Shown: positions 8,045 through 15,374 of the stretch, piece by piece
Layout of the letters: every line of letters begins with the position of its first letter
Position numbering within the stretch: the stretch's first letter is position 1
Source of the DNA: Phil1 sp040767925
GTDB lineage: Bacteria > Bacillota > Clostridia > Christensenellales > CAG-138
Assembly: GCA_040767925.1 (NCBI GenBank)
Contig: JAXGNN010000003.1
Coordinates: 372,001 to 436,000 of the forward strand
Length of the DNA stretch: 64,000 nt
Reading direction: 5' to 3'
Program-made: the position numbers and the translations under genes
Notes under the pieces: model-generated
Databases searched by the model: none
Told to the model about the DNA's origin: nothing
The model's input: only the letters and a program-made list of their open reading frames with translations

Positions 8045-9724
8045 ATGGAAATACTGGTGTGGATACTGGTGCAGCTTCTTCTGTGCGCCGCGATCTACTA
8101 TTTTATGGCAAGGAAGTTCAACAGGGCGGCGGGCATCACGAAAAAACGCTCCGCCATGAAGGTAAAGCCCAAGGAGGAGGACCGCGAATTGCGCGAGCTT
8201 CGCGCCATGCGCGCGCGGGCGCTCAACATGCCCCTCTCCGAGAAGACGCGCCCCGCGCGGATGGAGGACATCGTCGGCCAGGAGGAGGGCATCCGCGCGC
8301 TGCGCGCCGCCATGTGCGGGCCGAACCCGCAGCACGTCATCATCTACGGCCCGCCGGGCATCGGCAAGACCTGCGCCGCGCGCCTCGTGTTGGAGGAAGC
8401 GAAGCGCCGCCGCGACTCGCCCTTCGACGCGGCGAGCTGCTTCGTCGAAATCGACGCGACATGCGTGCGCTTTGACGAGCGTTCCATCGCCGACCCGCTC
8501 ATCGGCTCCGTCCACGACCCCATCTATCAGGGCGCGGGCGCGCTGGGCACGCAGGGCGTGCCGCAGCCGAAGCCCGGCGCGGTGACGCGCGCCCACTGCG
8601 GCGTGCTCTTCCTCGACGAGATCGGCGAACTGCATCCCATTCAGATGAACAAGCTTCTAAAGGTGCTCGAGGACAGGCGGGTGTTCTTCGACAGCGCCTA
8701 CTATTCGCCCGACAACGCGGCGATCCCCCCGCACATACACGACATCTTCCGCAATGGCCTGCCCGCGGACTTCCGCCTCGTGGGCGCGACCACGCGGAGC
8801 CCCGACGAGCTCTCCCCCGCGCTCCGCTCGCGCTGCGTGGAGCTATTCTTCCGGCCGCTCGGCCAGAGGGAACTGATGAAAATCGCCTCGGGCGCCGCGG
8901 AACGCATCGGCCTTCAGATGGATGAGGACGCCCTCTCGGCCTGCGCGCAGTACAGCGCCTCGGGCAGGGACGCCGTCAACATCGTGCAGCTCGCGGGCGG
9001 CGCCGCCATGGAGGAGGGGCGCTTTCGCATACTCGAATCGGACGTCATATGGGTGGCGCAGGTCTGTCATCATTCCCGGCGCATCGTGCCCCGGCTTTCG
9101 GATATCCCCCGCGCGGGCGTATGCGCCGGGCTCGCGGTGGCGAGCGCCGGGCAGGGCTCCGTCATCGAAATCGAGTGCAGCGCCATCCGCACGGTGCGCG
9201 GCACGGGCACGCTCTCCCTCGGCGGCATGGTCGAGGAGGAGGAGCTCGAGGTGCGCGGCAGGAGGCTTCGCCGCAAGGGGACCGCGCGCGTGTCCGCCGA
9301 GACCGCGTGCGAGGCGTTCATGCGCTGTTTTAATATAGACTACCGCGATTACGACATCAGCTTCAACGTGCCCGGCGGCATCCCCATGGACGGGCCGAGC
9401 GCGGGCATCGCGCTGTGCGTGACGCTCATGAGCGCGCTCACGGGCCGGCCGCCCGCCCCGCTCATCGCGCTCACGGGCGAGGTGACGGCGCGCGGCGAGG
9501 TGCGGCCCGTCGGCGGCGTCGCGGACAAGCTCGCGGCCGCCGTCGAGGCGGGCGCGAAGACCATCGTCATCCCCGAAGCCAACTATGAGGAATCCTTCGA
9601 ATCCCTGCCGGCGCGGATCGTGCCCGTCGCCGACATCGTCGCCGTCATGCGCACGGCCTTCGGCATCCCCTGCGAGGAGGAATGGTTCGAGGGCGTGATC
9701 CCTCTCGTCGCCCATCAGGCGTAA
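8045..9724 (+). CDS. lonB: ATP-dependent protease LonB, membrane-anchored
   Basis: A 559-residue AAA+ Lon-type protease close in length and order to Bacillus LonB, a forespore-expressed protease. Residues 3-22 form one membrane helix, followed by a basic linker. The ATPase has Walker A GPPGIGKT (about 102-109) and Walker B LFLDEIGEL. The protease domain has the catalytic Ser in DGPSAGIAL (about 452) and Lys in VADKLAAAVEAG (about 495). The start at 8045 has CGGAGG upstream; longer in-frame starts lack both the ribosome site and the anchor. With sigG at 34.1 kb it supports a spore-forming host. Confidence 0.93.
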   Translation: MEILVWILVQLLLCAAIYYFMARKFNRAAGITKKRSAMKVKPKEEDRELRELRAMRARALNMPLSEKTRPARMEDIVGQEEGIRALRAAMCGPNPQHVIIYGPPGIGKTCAARLVLEEAKRRRDSPFDAASCFVEIDATCVRFDERSIADPLIGSVHDPIYQGAGALGTQGVPQPKPGAVTRAHCGVLFLDEIGELHPIQMNKLLKVLEDRRVFFDSAYYSPDNAAIPPHIHDIFRNGLPADFRLVGATTRSPDELSPALRSRCVELFFRPLGQRELMKIASGAAERIGLQMDEDALSACAQYSASGRDAVNIVQLAGGAAMEEGRFRILESDVIWVAQVCHHSRRIVPRLSDIPRAGVCAGLAVASAGQGSVIEIECSAIRTVRGTGTLSLGGMVEEEELEVRGRRLRRKGTARVSAETACEAFMRCFNIDYRDYDISFNVPGGIPMDGPSAGIALCVTLMSALTGRPPAPLIALTGEVTARGEVRPVGGVADKLAAAVEAGAKTIVIPEANYEESFESLPARIVPVADIVAVMRTAFGIPCEEEWFEGVIPLVAHQA

Positions 9725-9744
9725 AGGCTTTGACTGTTTTTTCG

Positions 9745-9781
9745 CCCCCGAAGCGGAAATGTGATATACTTGCTTCGGGGG
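9745..9781. promoter_or_regulatory. 10-bp inverted repeat bracketing a -10 box
   Basis: CCCCCGAAGC (9745-9754) and GCTTCGGGGG (9772-9781) form a perfect inverted repeat with a 17-bp centre containing TATACT (9765-9770). The right arm also supplies the G-rich ribosome site of the next gene. Transcription would start inside the right arm, so this looks more like a DNA operator than an RNA hairpin. Confidence 0.5.
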
Positions 9782-9790
9782 TGATTCTGT

Positions 9791-10609
9791 ATGAAAGAGA
9801 AAACAACCGGCGATTGCCCGGACGACAGCCCGCCGATAGACGGGAAAATCGTTCTGTTGCTTCTTCCTTTGATATTGCTTTGCTGCGCGGCGCTCGCAGC
9901 GATTTTCCTAACCGGCCCGGGCGGAAAAACGGGCGACCCGCCGACGGTCTATGCCGGGATGAAGCTCTCCGCGCTCTCTGAGGAAGAATGCGTCGCCTTT
10001 GTCCGCGACAGCGGCATCGAGGTCCCGCCCGGCCTTGAAAACGACGGGCTCGGCGGGCTCGTGAAAACGCTGTTCGCCTCCTTCGAGGAGCATCCGTACG
10101 AGCCGTCGGTGTTCAGCGATTCGGAGGCCGTCGCGTTCGCGGAGCGGCTGCGGCCCGCCGTCATCCGGCATTGCGGCTATCCCTGGCTTCCCGCGGGCGT
10201 GTACGCTTTCGACGAAAACCTGTACACGACGCCCGTCAGCTCCTATTTCCCTTTTAACGGCACGGGACTCCTCTACTGCGTGGGCGAGGATTTCTACGTC
10301 ACGGCGGACGAGGCGAGCTTTGAGGAAAAAAGCGCGGTCTCGTTCGACTGCTGGGTGGTCCGGGAGATTCCGGCCGACATCTGGGAGCGCGAGGATTATC
10401 TCTTCCCGCCCCAGATCGATCTCAAGCGATATACGACGCGGCTGAGCTTTGCGGGAAAAGGCATGGTGCCGAACACGGCGCTGTACCTGATGGACGACGA
10501 GGTGTGGCTCGTCAAAGGCGGGGACAGTTTCAGCCCCATCGCGGTCTGGAGCATATACAGGCTCAAGCTCACCGATCTGCCGCTCGCGGATTTCGCGCCG
10601 GAATCGTAA
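9791..10609 (+). CDS. single-pass membrane protein, unknown function
   Basis: A 272-residue protein with a short cytoplasmic N-terminus, one membrane helix (about residues 20-41, rich in Leu and Ala) and a soluble extracytoplasmic domain starting with a Gly-rich linker. I recognise no family. GGGGGTGAT precedes the ATG. The promoter region is enclosed by a perfect inverted repeat, so it may be directly regulated. It converges on the molybdenum hydroxylase operon, which ends 21 bases after its stop. Confidence 0.7.
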   Translation: MKEKTTGDCPDDSPPIDGKIVLLLLPLILLCCAALAAIFLTGPGGKTGDPPTVYAGMKLSALSEEECVAFVRDSGIEVPPGLENDGLGGLVKTLFASFEEHPYEPSVFSDSEAVAFAERLRPAVIRHCGYPWLPAGVYAFDENLYTTPVSSYFPFNGTGLLYCVGEDFYVTADEASFEEKSAVSFDCWVVREIPADIWEREDYLFPPQIDLKRYTTRLSFAGKGMVPNTALYLMDDEVWLVKGGDSFSPIAVWSIYRLKLTDLPLADFAPES

Positions 10610-10630
10610 TCGCGCTTCACTCGCCGCGCC

Positions 10631-11104
10631 TTATGTCGCGCCGTACATCAGCCTGATCGCCTGGCGAATCTCCTCATAGCAGGTGCAGCGGCAGAGGTTG
10701 GACTGCAGCCATTCCTCGACGACGAGCTCCTCCGGCATGGCCGGAAACTGCCCTTTGAGCGCATGGCACACCATGAGAAAGCCCGAGGTGCAGTATCCGC
10801 ACTGGAAGGCGTTCGCCTCGACGAAGGCCTTCTGCTCGGCGGAGGTTCCCGAAAGCCCTTCGACCGTCAGAATTTCATGCCCCTCCGCCTCCACGGCGAG
10901 CATCAGGCAGGATTTCGCGGGCCACCCGTCCACCATGATCGTGCACGCCCCGCAGTCCCCGTTCTTGCAGCCCGGCTTCGCGCCGGTCAAATTCAATTGC
11001 TCGCGCAACACGTCGAGCAGCACGTCCGCGGGGCGCACGGCAAGCTGCCTCTCCTCCCCGTTGACGTGGAGCGTCACGACGGTTTTGCCCTCATATCTGA
11101 CCAT
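10631..11104 (-). CDS. molybdenum hydroxylase, [2Fe-2S] subunit
   Basis: Small electron-transfer subunit of the xanthine dehydrogenase/CO dehydrogenase family, 157 residues. The plant-type ferredoxin site is GCKNGDCGACTIMVDG (about residues 40-55) plus a further Cys. The helical [2Fe-2S] site is CGYCTSGF (about 98) and CRCTCYEEI near the C-terminus. Its ATG lies inside the end of the FAD subunit gene (14-base overlap). The subunit order Mo-FAD-FeS in transcription is a common arrangement. The substrate is not evident. Confidence 0.93.
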   Translation of the reverse strand: MVRYEGKTVVTLHVNGEERQLAVRPADVLLDVLREQLNLTGAKPGCKNGDCGACTIMVDGWPAKSCLMLAVEAEGHEILTVEGLSGTSAEQKAFVEANAFQCGYCTSGFLMVCHALKGQFPAMPEELVVEEWLQSNLCRCTCYEEIRQAIRLMYGAT

Positions 11105-11930
11105 TTTCCCAATCCTCCAGAAGCGTCAAAAGCGTATGTTCCAGCACGAAGCGCCTGTATGCGCCGGAGCCCTCGACGTCCGCAAGCGCCTCTTGCGGCA
11201 GGAGCGCCGCGGCCTTTTTCGCGCGGGAAGCCGCGCCCGCTGCGCGGTCGTTGAGCACGTCCTCGATCTCGATACTCCGAAACGGCTGCGCGCACACGCC
11301 CGAAAACGCGGCGCGGAGGCGGTCCTCAAAAAAGAGCGCCGTCACGTTGACGAGCGGGTAATCGATCTTCTCGTTGGTGGTCTTCTTGACGTGCGCATGG
11401 CGCGCCGAAAGCGCCCATTCCGGTATATGGACGCGGACGAGCAGCTCCCCGGGGGAAAGCTTCATCCGCCCGTCGAAAACGTCGGCGAACGCCGCCTCGC
11501 GCGGCCCCTCCGGAGCGAAGAGCGTGACGCGCGCGTCCGAAAGGAGCAGGGGCAGGCTCGTCTCCCGGTAGATGATGGTGCCGCAGAGGTTGCCGCCGAG
11601 CGTGATGCGGCACTGGTTCGTATGGTCGGCAATCCGCCCGCACGCGAGGCCGAGCAGCGGGAAACGCTTTGTTTCCTTCACGTCGTTGAGCGTCGAGGCC
11701 GCGCCGAGCGAAAGCCCTTCCCCGTCCTTTTCGATGAAAAGGCAGTCGGGAATCCGCTTGACGTCGATGACCGCGTCGGGCAGGATATCCCCCGCGCGCG
11801 CCATGGTGATGATCTCGCTGCCGCCGCCGTAATAGAGCGCGGTTTTCCCATCGGCTTCCATCTGGCGCCAGGCTTCAACCGCCTCCGCGAGCGAATCGGG
11901 CCGGATATAGATGAAGTCAGACGGTATCAT
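11091..11930 (-). CDS. molybdenum hydroxylase, FAD-binding subunit
   Basis: Middle subunit (279 residues) carrying FAD between the iron-sulphur and molybdenum subunits. It starts FIYIRPDSLAEAVEAW, has the FAD loop ALYYGGGSEI, and GRIADHTNQCRITLGGNLCG, typical of this family. The ATG at 11930 has GGGAGG upstream and lies within the last 14 bases of the molybdopterin subunit. The matching 14-base overlap at its own 3' end implies translational coupling of all three subunits. Confidence 0.92.
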   Translation of the reverse strand: MIPSDFIYIRPDSLAEAVEAWRQMEADGKTALYYGGGSEIITMARAGDILPDAVIDVKRIPDCLFIEKDGEGLSLGAASTLNDVKETKRFPLLGLACGRIADHTNQCRITLGGNLCGTIIYRETSLPLLLSDARVTLFAPEGPREAAFADVFDGRMKLSPGELLVRVHIPEWALSARHAHVKKTTNEKIDYPLVNVTALFFEDRLRAAFSGVCAQPFRSIEIEDVLNDRAAGAASRAKKAAALLPQEALADVEGSGAYRRFVLEHTLLTLLEDWENGQI

Positions 11931-14256
11931 GCGCGCCTCCCATAGAGATTCTCCAGAGCGTCTCGGGCGTCGCGGGCAGGGTGTCCACATCCATGCCGAA
12001 CGCCGCGGAGAGCGCGTTGGCGAGCGCAGCCGGGATGCCGATGATGCCGTGCTCCGTGAAGCTGCGCGCGCCGTAGGGCGCGCCCTCCTCCGGCGTTTCC
12101 ACGAAGTCCACGCGGTATTCCGGCTCCTGCCCGATGTGCAGGAGCTTATACGTGCGAAGGTTCGGCGCGCGCGGGGCGCCCTTCTCATCGCAGGAAAGCC
12201 TCTCCCGGCTCGCCATGCTGATCCCCATGCCCATCCCGCCCGCGACCAGGGAGCGCGTGCCCGCCGGGTTGACGACCTTCCCCACGTCCATGACGGTCGA
12301 GGCCGTGAGGATGCGGTAGGTGAAGGTCGAAAGATTCGCCTCCACCTCCGCCACCTGCGCGCCGAGCGTCCAGGAGGGTCCCGTTTTGCCCTTGCCGGTC
12401 GCGGGGTCGAGCGCGCTCAGGCCCTTGAACAGGAAGCCGCCGCGCCCGAGCGCGGGCTCGCCCACGGAGGTGCCGTCGGGCGCTTTGTAGCCCTGCACGA
12501 TGGCCTTGAAGGCGATGAAGCGCGCGGGGTCTTTTACCGAATACACCTTCGCGTCCGCGACCTCGATCTCCTCCGGGGAGCAGCCGAGCGCCGCCGCGCC
12601 GTTTTGCTTCAACTGGCCGATCAGGTCGTCCGCCGCGCGCAGCACCGCGATGCCCGCCATATGCCCCGTCAGGCTCGCGACGGTCTTCCAGTGCTCGGGC
12701 GACACCTGCGTGTCGACGGTGGGGACGACGTGCACCATATCGGGGTCGATCTTCAACCGCTGCGCGAGCATCTGCGCGAGGCGCGTATGCCCGCCGGAGC
12801 CGATCTCGACCGCGCCCGTGTTGAGGTTGACGCTGCCGTCCGGATTGAAGGTGACGAGCGCGCCGGAGATGGCGTTGGTCGGCGGGTTCGAGGTCTTCCA
12901 GAAGCAGGCCATGCCCTTCGCGCGCACGGTGTCCTTCTTGACGGGGACGGCGATTCCCCCGTCCCAGCGGGAGAGGGTTTTCACGCCTTCGATGCATTTT
13001 AGTAGGTCCCCCGCCAGGGATTCCGTGACCGGAACCTGCGAGGGCGTGAGGCTTCCCGGGCCGATTGCGTTTTTCGCGCGCAGTTCCATGGGGTCGAGCC
13101 CGCATCTATGCGCGAGCAAATCGAGCGTGCGCTCCACGCAGAAGGTGTACGACTCATGCGCGAAGCTCCGGTACGAAGTCGCGTACGTGCGGTTCGTATA
13201 GACGCAAAGCGCGTCGCAATCGAGGTTCTCGATGCGATAAGGCCCCGTGCAGTCGACCGCGATGGCCTTGGTCATGTTCGGGGAAATGTCCGTGTACGCG
13301 CCGCAATCGAGATGGTAGCGCATCTCCGCCGCCCGGATGAGGCCGCCCTCGTCCGCGCCGAACCTGATTTTCGCCTCGAGGGCGAGGCGGCAGGGCGCGG
13401 AGGCCATGTCCTGTTCGCGCGGGATGGTGAGGCGCACGGTCCTGCCGCCGACGCTTCGCGAGGCGAGATAGGCGAGTATCTCGAGCATGACGGGCGCTTT
13501 CCCGCCGAAGCCGCCGCCCACGAAGGGGACGCGCACCTGGATTTTGCCCGCCTCGAGCCGGAATGTTTCCGCGAGCATCTTCCGCACGGCGTAGGGCGCC
13601 TGGGACGAGGTCGTGATGCGGACCATGCCATCCGCGGAAATCTCCGCGCGCGCCGCGCGCACCTCCATGGCGAGATGGTCGGACGGCGGCAGGTAGAATT
13701 CCTTTTCGACGACGACGGGGCAGTTCGCCATAACGCCCGCCGCGTCCCCCTTCACCATGCGGCAGCGGCTGGCGACGTTCGTGCCCGCCTCGGGATACAC
13801 GTCCGAAACCACCCGCGCGTAGTCGTTGAGCTTTTCGTGGATGACGGCCGCGCCTTCCCGAAGCGCCTCGGAGGGCTTGAGGAGCACGGGCAATTCCTCG
13901 TATTCAACCCCGATGAGCCTCGCGGCGCGCTCCGCGGTCGCTTCGTCGAGGGCGACGACCATCGCCACGGGCTCCCCCGCGTAGCGCACGACGTCCTTCG
14001 CAAGCGGCGGCCTGTCCTTGAGCAGCGGCCCGAAAAGCTCCGCGCAGTCTGCGCCCGTCAGGACGGCTTTCACGCCCTTTTCCGTGAGCGCCCTCGCGGT
14101 ATCGACGCGAAGGATCCGCCCGTGCGCCATGGTGCTCGTCAGAAGCCGCGCCGAGAGAGCGCCCGCCGCGGGGAAATCGTCCGCGTACATCGCCTTCCCC
14201 GTGACCTTATCCCACGCTTCCTTCCTTTGGATGCTCATTCCGATCGCAGATGCCAA
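11917..14256 (-). CDS. molybdenum hydroxylase, molybdopterin-binding subunit
   Basis: Large catalytic subunit (779 residues) of the xanthine dehydrogenase family. It begins with the a/b hammerhead (RKEAWDKVTGKAMYADDF) and continues with the Mo-cofactor motif PFVGGGFGGKAP and IEIGSGGHTRLAQM. A TTG at 14256 is the best start: it restores the AIGMSIQRKEA lead-in seen in homologues and has AAGGAAGG about 12 bases upstream. ATG 14238 is the alternative. At the position where many homologues read GxRGFG, this protein has SYRSFAH, so the substrate may be atypical. No maturation chaperone is nearby. Confidence 0.9.
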   Translation of the reverse strand: MASAIGMSIQRKEAWDKVTGKAMYADDFPAAGALSARLLTSTMAHGRILRVDTARALTEKGVKAVLTGADCAELFGPLLKDRPPLAKDVVRYAGEPVAMVVALDEATAERAARLIGVEYEELPVLLKPSEALREGAAVIHEKLNDYARVVSDVYPEAGTNVASRCRMVKGDAAGVMANCPVVVEKEFYLPPSDHLAMEVRAARAEISADGMVRITTSSQAPYAVRKMLAETFRLEAGKIQVRVPFVGGGFGGKAPVMLEILAYLASRSVGGRTVRLTIPREQDMASAPCRLALEAKIRFGADEGGLIRAAEMRYHLDCGAYTDISPNMTKAIAVDCTGPYRIENLDCDALCVYTNRTYATSYRSFAHESYTFCVERTLDLLAHRCGLDPMELRAKNAIGPGSLTPSQVPVTESLAGDLLKCIEGVKTLSRWDGGIAVPVKKDTVRAKGMACFWKTSNPPTNAISGALVTFNPDGSVNLNTGAVEIGSGGHTRLAQMLAQRLKIDPDMVHVVPTVDTQVSPEHWKTVASLTGHMAGIAVLRAADDLIGQLKQNGAAALGCSPEEIEVADAKVYSVKDPARFIAFKAIVQGYKAPDGTSVGEPALGRGGFLFKGLSALDPATGKGKTGPSWTLGAQVAEVEANLSTFTYRILTASTVMDVGKVVNPAGTRSLVAGGMGMGISMASRERLSCDEKGAPRAPNLRTYKLLHIGQEPEYRVDFVETPEEGAPYGARSFTEHGIIGIPAALANALSAAFGMDVDTLPATPETLWRISMGGAHDTV

Positions 14257-14436
14257 GGGCGCGTACCGCCTTCCTTTTTTCCTATAGCGTTTTCCAATTT
14301 TTGCGGAGTTATTCCCCATAGGGAGCGCGCATCCGAAACGGATTCCAGACGGGAAGCCGCGGCGGCGCTTTCCATCGCGGCGGGGATCTGCTAGACTGTT
14401 TATGCAGGCTTCAAAAGAGGAAACGGGAGGTTCGTC

Positions 14437-14967
14437 ATGCTTCATCGCGCCGTCGAGTTCGCCGCTGCGGCTCATAGGGACCAGCTCCGCAAGGGGACAA
14501 ACACCCCCTACATCGCCCATCCGTGCGAGGCGGCGCTCATCCTCGCGCAGGAAAACGCGCCCGAGGCGCTCCTCGTCGCGGCGCTGCTGCACGACACGCT
14601 CGAGGATACCTCCGTCGCGCCGGAGGATATCCTCGGGGAGTTCGGAGATGAGGTCCTCGGCCTCGTTCTGAGCAACTCCGAGGATAAGTCCCTCTCGTGG
14701 GAGGAGCGCAAGCGCCACACCGTCGAAACGCTCCGGTTCCGCGCCACGCGCGGGGAAACGCTGCTCGCCCTCGCCGACAAGCTTTCGAACCTCCGCAGCA
14801 TCGCGCGCGATCTCGAAATTTCCGGGGAAAGCATGTGGGGCCGCTTCAATCGCGGACGCGAAGCGCAGAAATGGTATTACACAAGCCTTCTGGAGGGCTT
14901 TTCCGCCCTCGCGGACACGCGGGCCTACAAGGAGTTTGCCGCGCTCGTCGCGCGCGTGTTCGGTTAA
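14437..14967 (+). CDS. HD-domain hydrolase, MESH1/SpoT-like
   Basis: A 176-residue HD phosphohydrolase resembling the stand-alone (p)ppGpp hydrolases. It has AHRDQLRKGTNTPYIAHP near the N-terminus, the HDTLEDT metal motif (about residues 52-58) and ALADKLSNLRSIARD (about 110-124), all in the order found in RelA/SpoT hydrolase domains. There is no synthetase, TGS or ACT domain. GGGAGG precedes the ATG and a terminator follows. Alarmone hydrolysis is inferred from family resemblance. Confidence 0.82.
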   Translation: MLHRAVEFAAAAHRDQLRKGTNTPYIAHPCEAALILAQENAPEALLVAALLHDTLEDTSVAPEDILGEFGDEVLGLVLSNSEDKSLSWEERKRHTVETLRFRATRGETLLALADKLSNLRSIARDLEISGESMWGRFNRGREAQKWYYTSLLEGFSALADTRAYKEFAALVARVFG

Positions 14968-14991
14968 CTGCCGATCCTTGCCGTCAACGCG

Positions 14992-15017
14992 AAGCGCCCC
15001 GCCGCCGGGCGCTTTTC
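14992..15017 (+). terminator. Rho-independent terminator after HD hydrolase
   Basis: AAGCGCCC and GGGCGCTT form an 8-bp stem with a 7-base loop, ending in TTTT. It lies 24 bases beyond the stop codon. Confidence 0.75.
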
Positions 15018-15042
15018 TGATGTCCGCCGTGCAATGAAAAAA

Positions 15043-15286
15043 CGCGATTTGCCAGGAACTGGAACGAAGCAGCTGAAAAAGGCAGGCGAAGATCAACGAA
15101 GACGCTGCAAAGCTCGCCCTGCGCATCGCGAACGCCGTGCGAAAAGTCAAAACGTCCCCTCAGCCGCTTTTTCGCAGCTTCCTCTTCGCCATGATGCACT
15201 CGATGCAGAAGGGCAACGACTGGAACAAGGCCGACCGCGCCCACTGGGAGGCGCAGGGCTGGCTCGCGGGAAAAAGGGCGTTCTGA
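15043..15286 (+). pseudogene. decayed 3' end of a flavodoxin-family oxidoreductase gene
   Basis: Two frames together read like the C-terminus of a flavodoxin/NADPH-FMN-reductase-type protein. First comes FARNWNEAAEK. Then, after a frame change near 15080, KINEDAAKLALRIANAVRKV, LFRSFLFAMMHSMQKGNDWN and finally YWKEKGWL-like residues (HWEAQGWLAGKRAF) run to a TGA at 15284. No start codon, ribosome site or N-terminal flavin-binding half exists upstream; the HD gene and its terminator lie there instead. It is best read as a gene remnant. The family assignment comes from the pattern of the tail and is tentative. Confidence 0.5.
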
Positions 15287-15374
15287 CACGGTTTCTTCTT
15301 TGCGTGGCGCGGCGCCCTCCCTTTGTGATAAAATGGTTGGACATTCCTCGACAACCGTTTATGAAGGAGAAAGC

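Noticed and set aside
14257..15150. The in-frame N-terminal extension of the molybdopterin subunit
   Set aside because: It would add about 300 residues unlike any homologue and would run antisense through the HD hydrolase gene.
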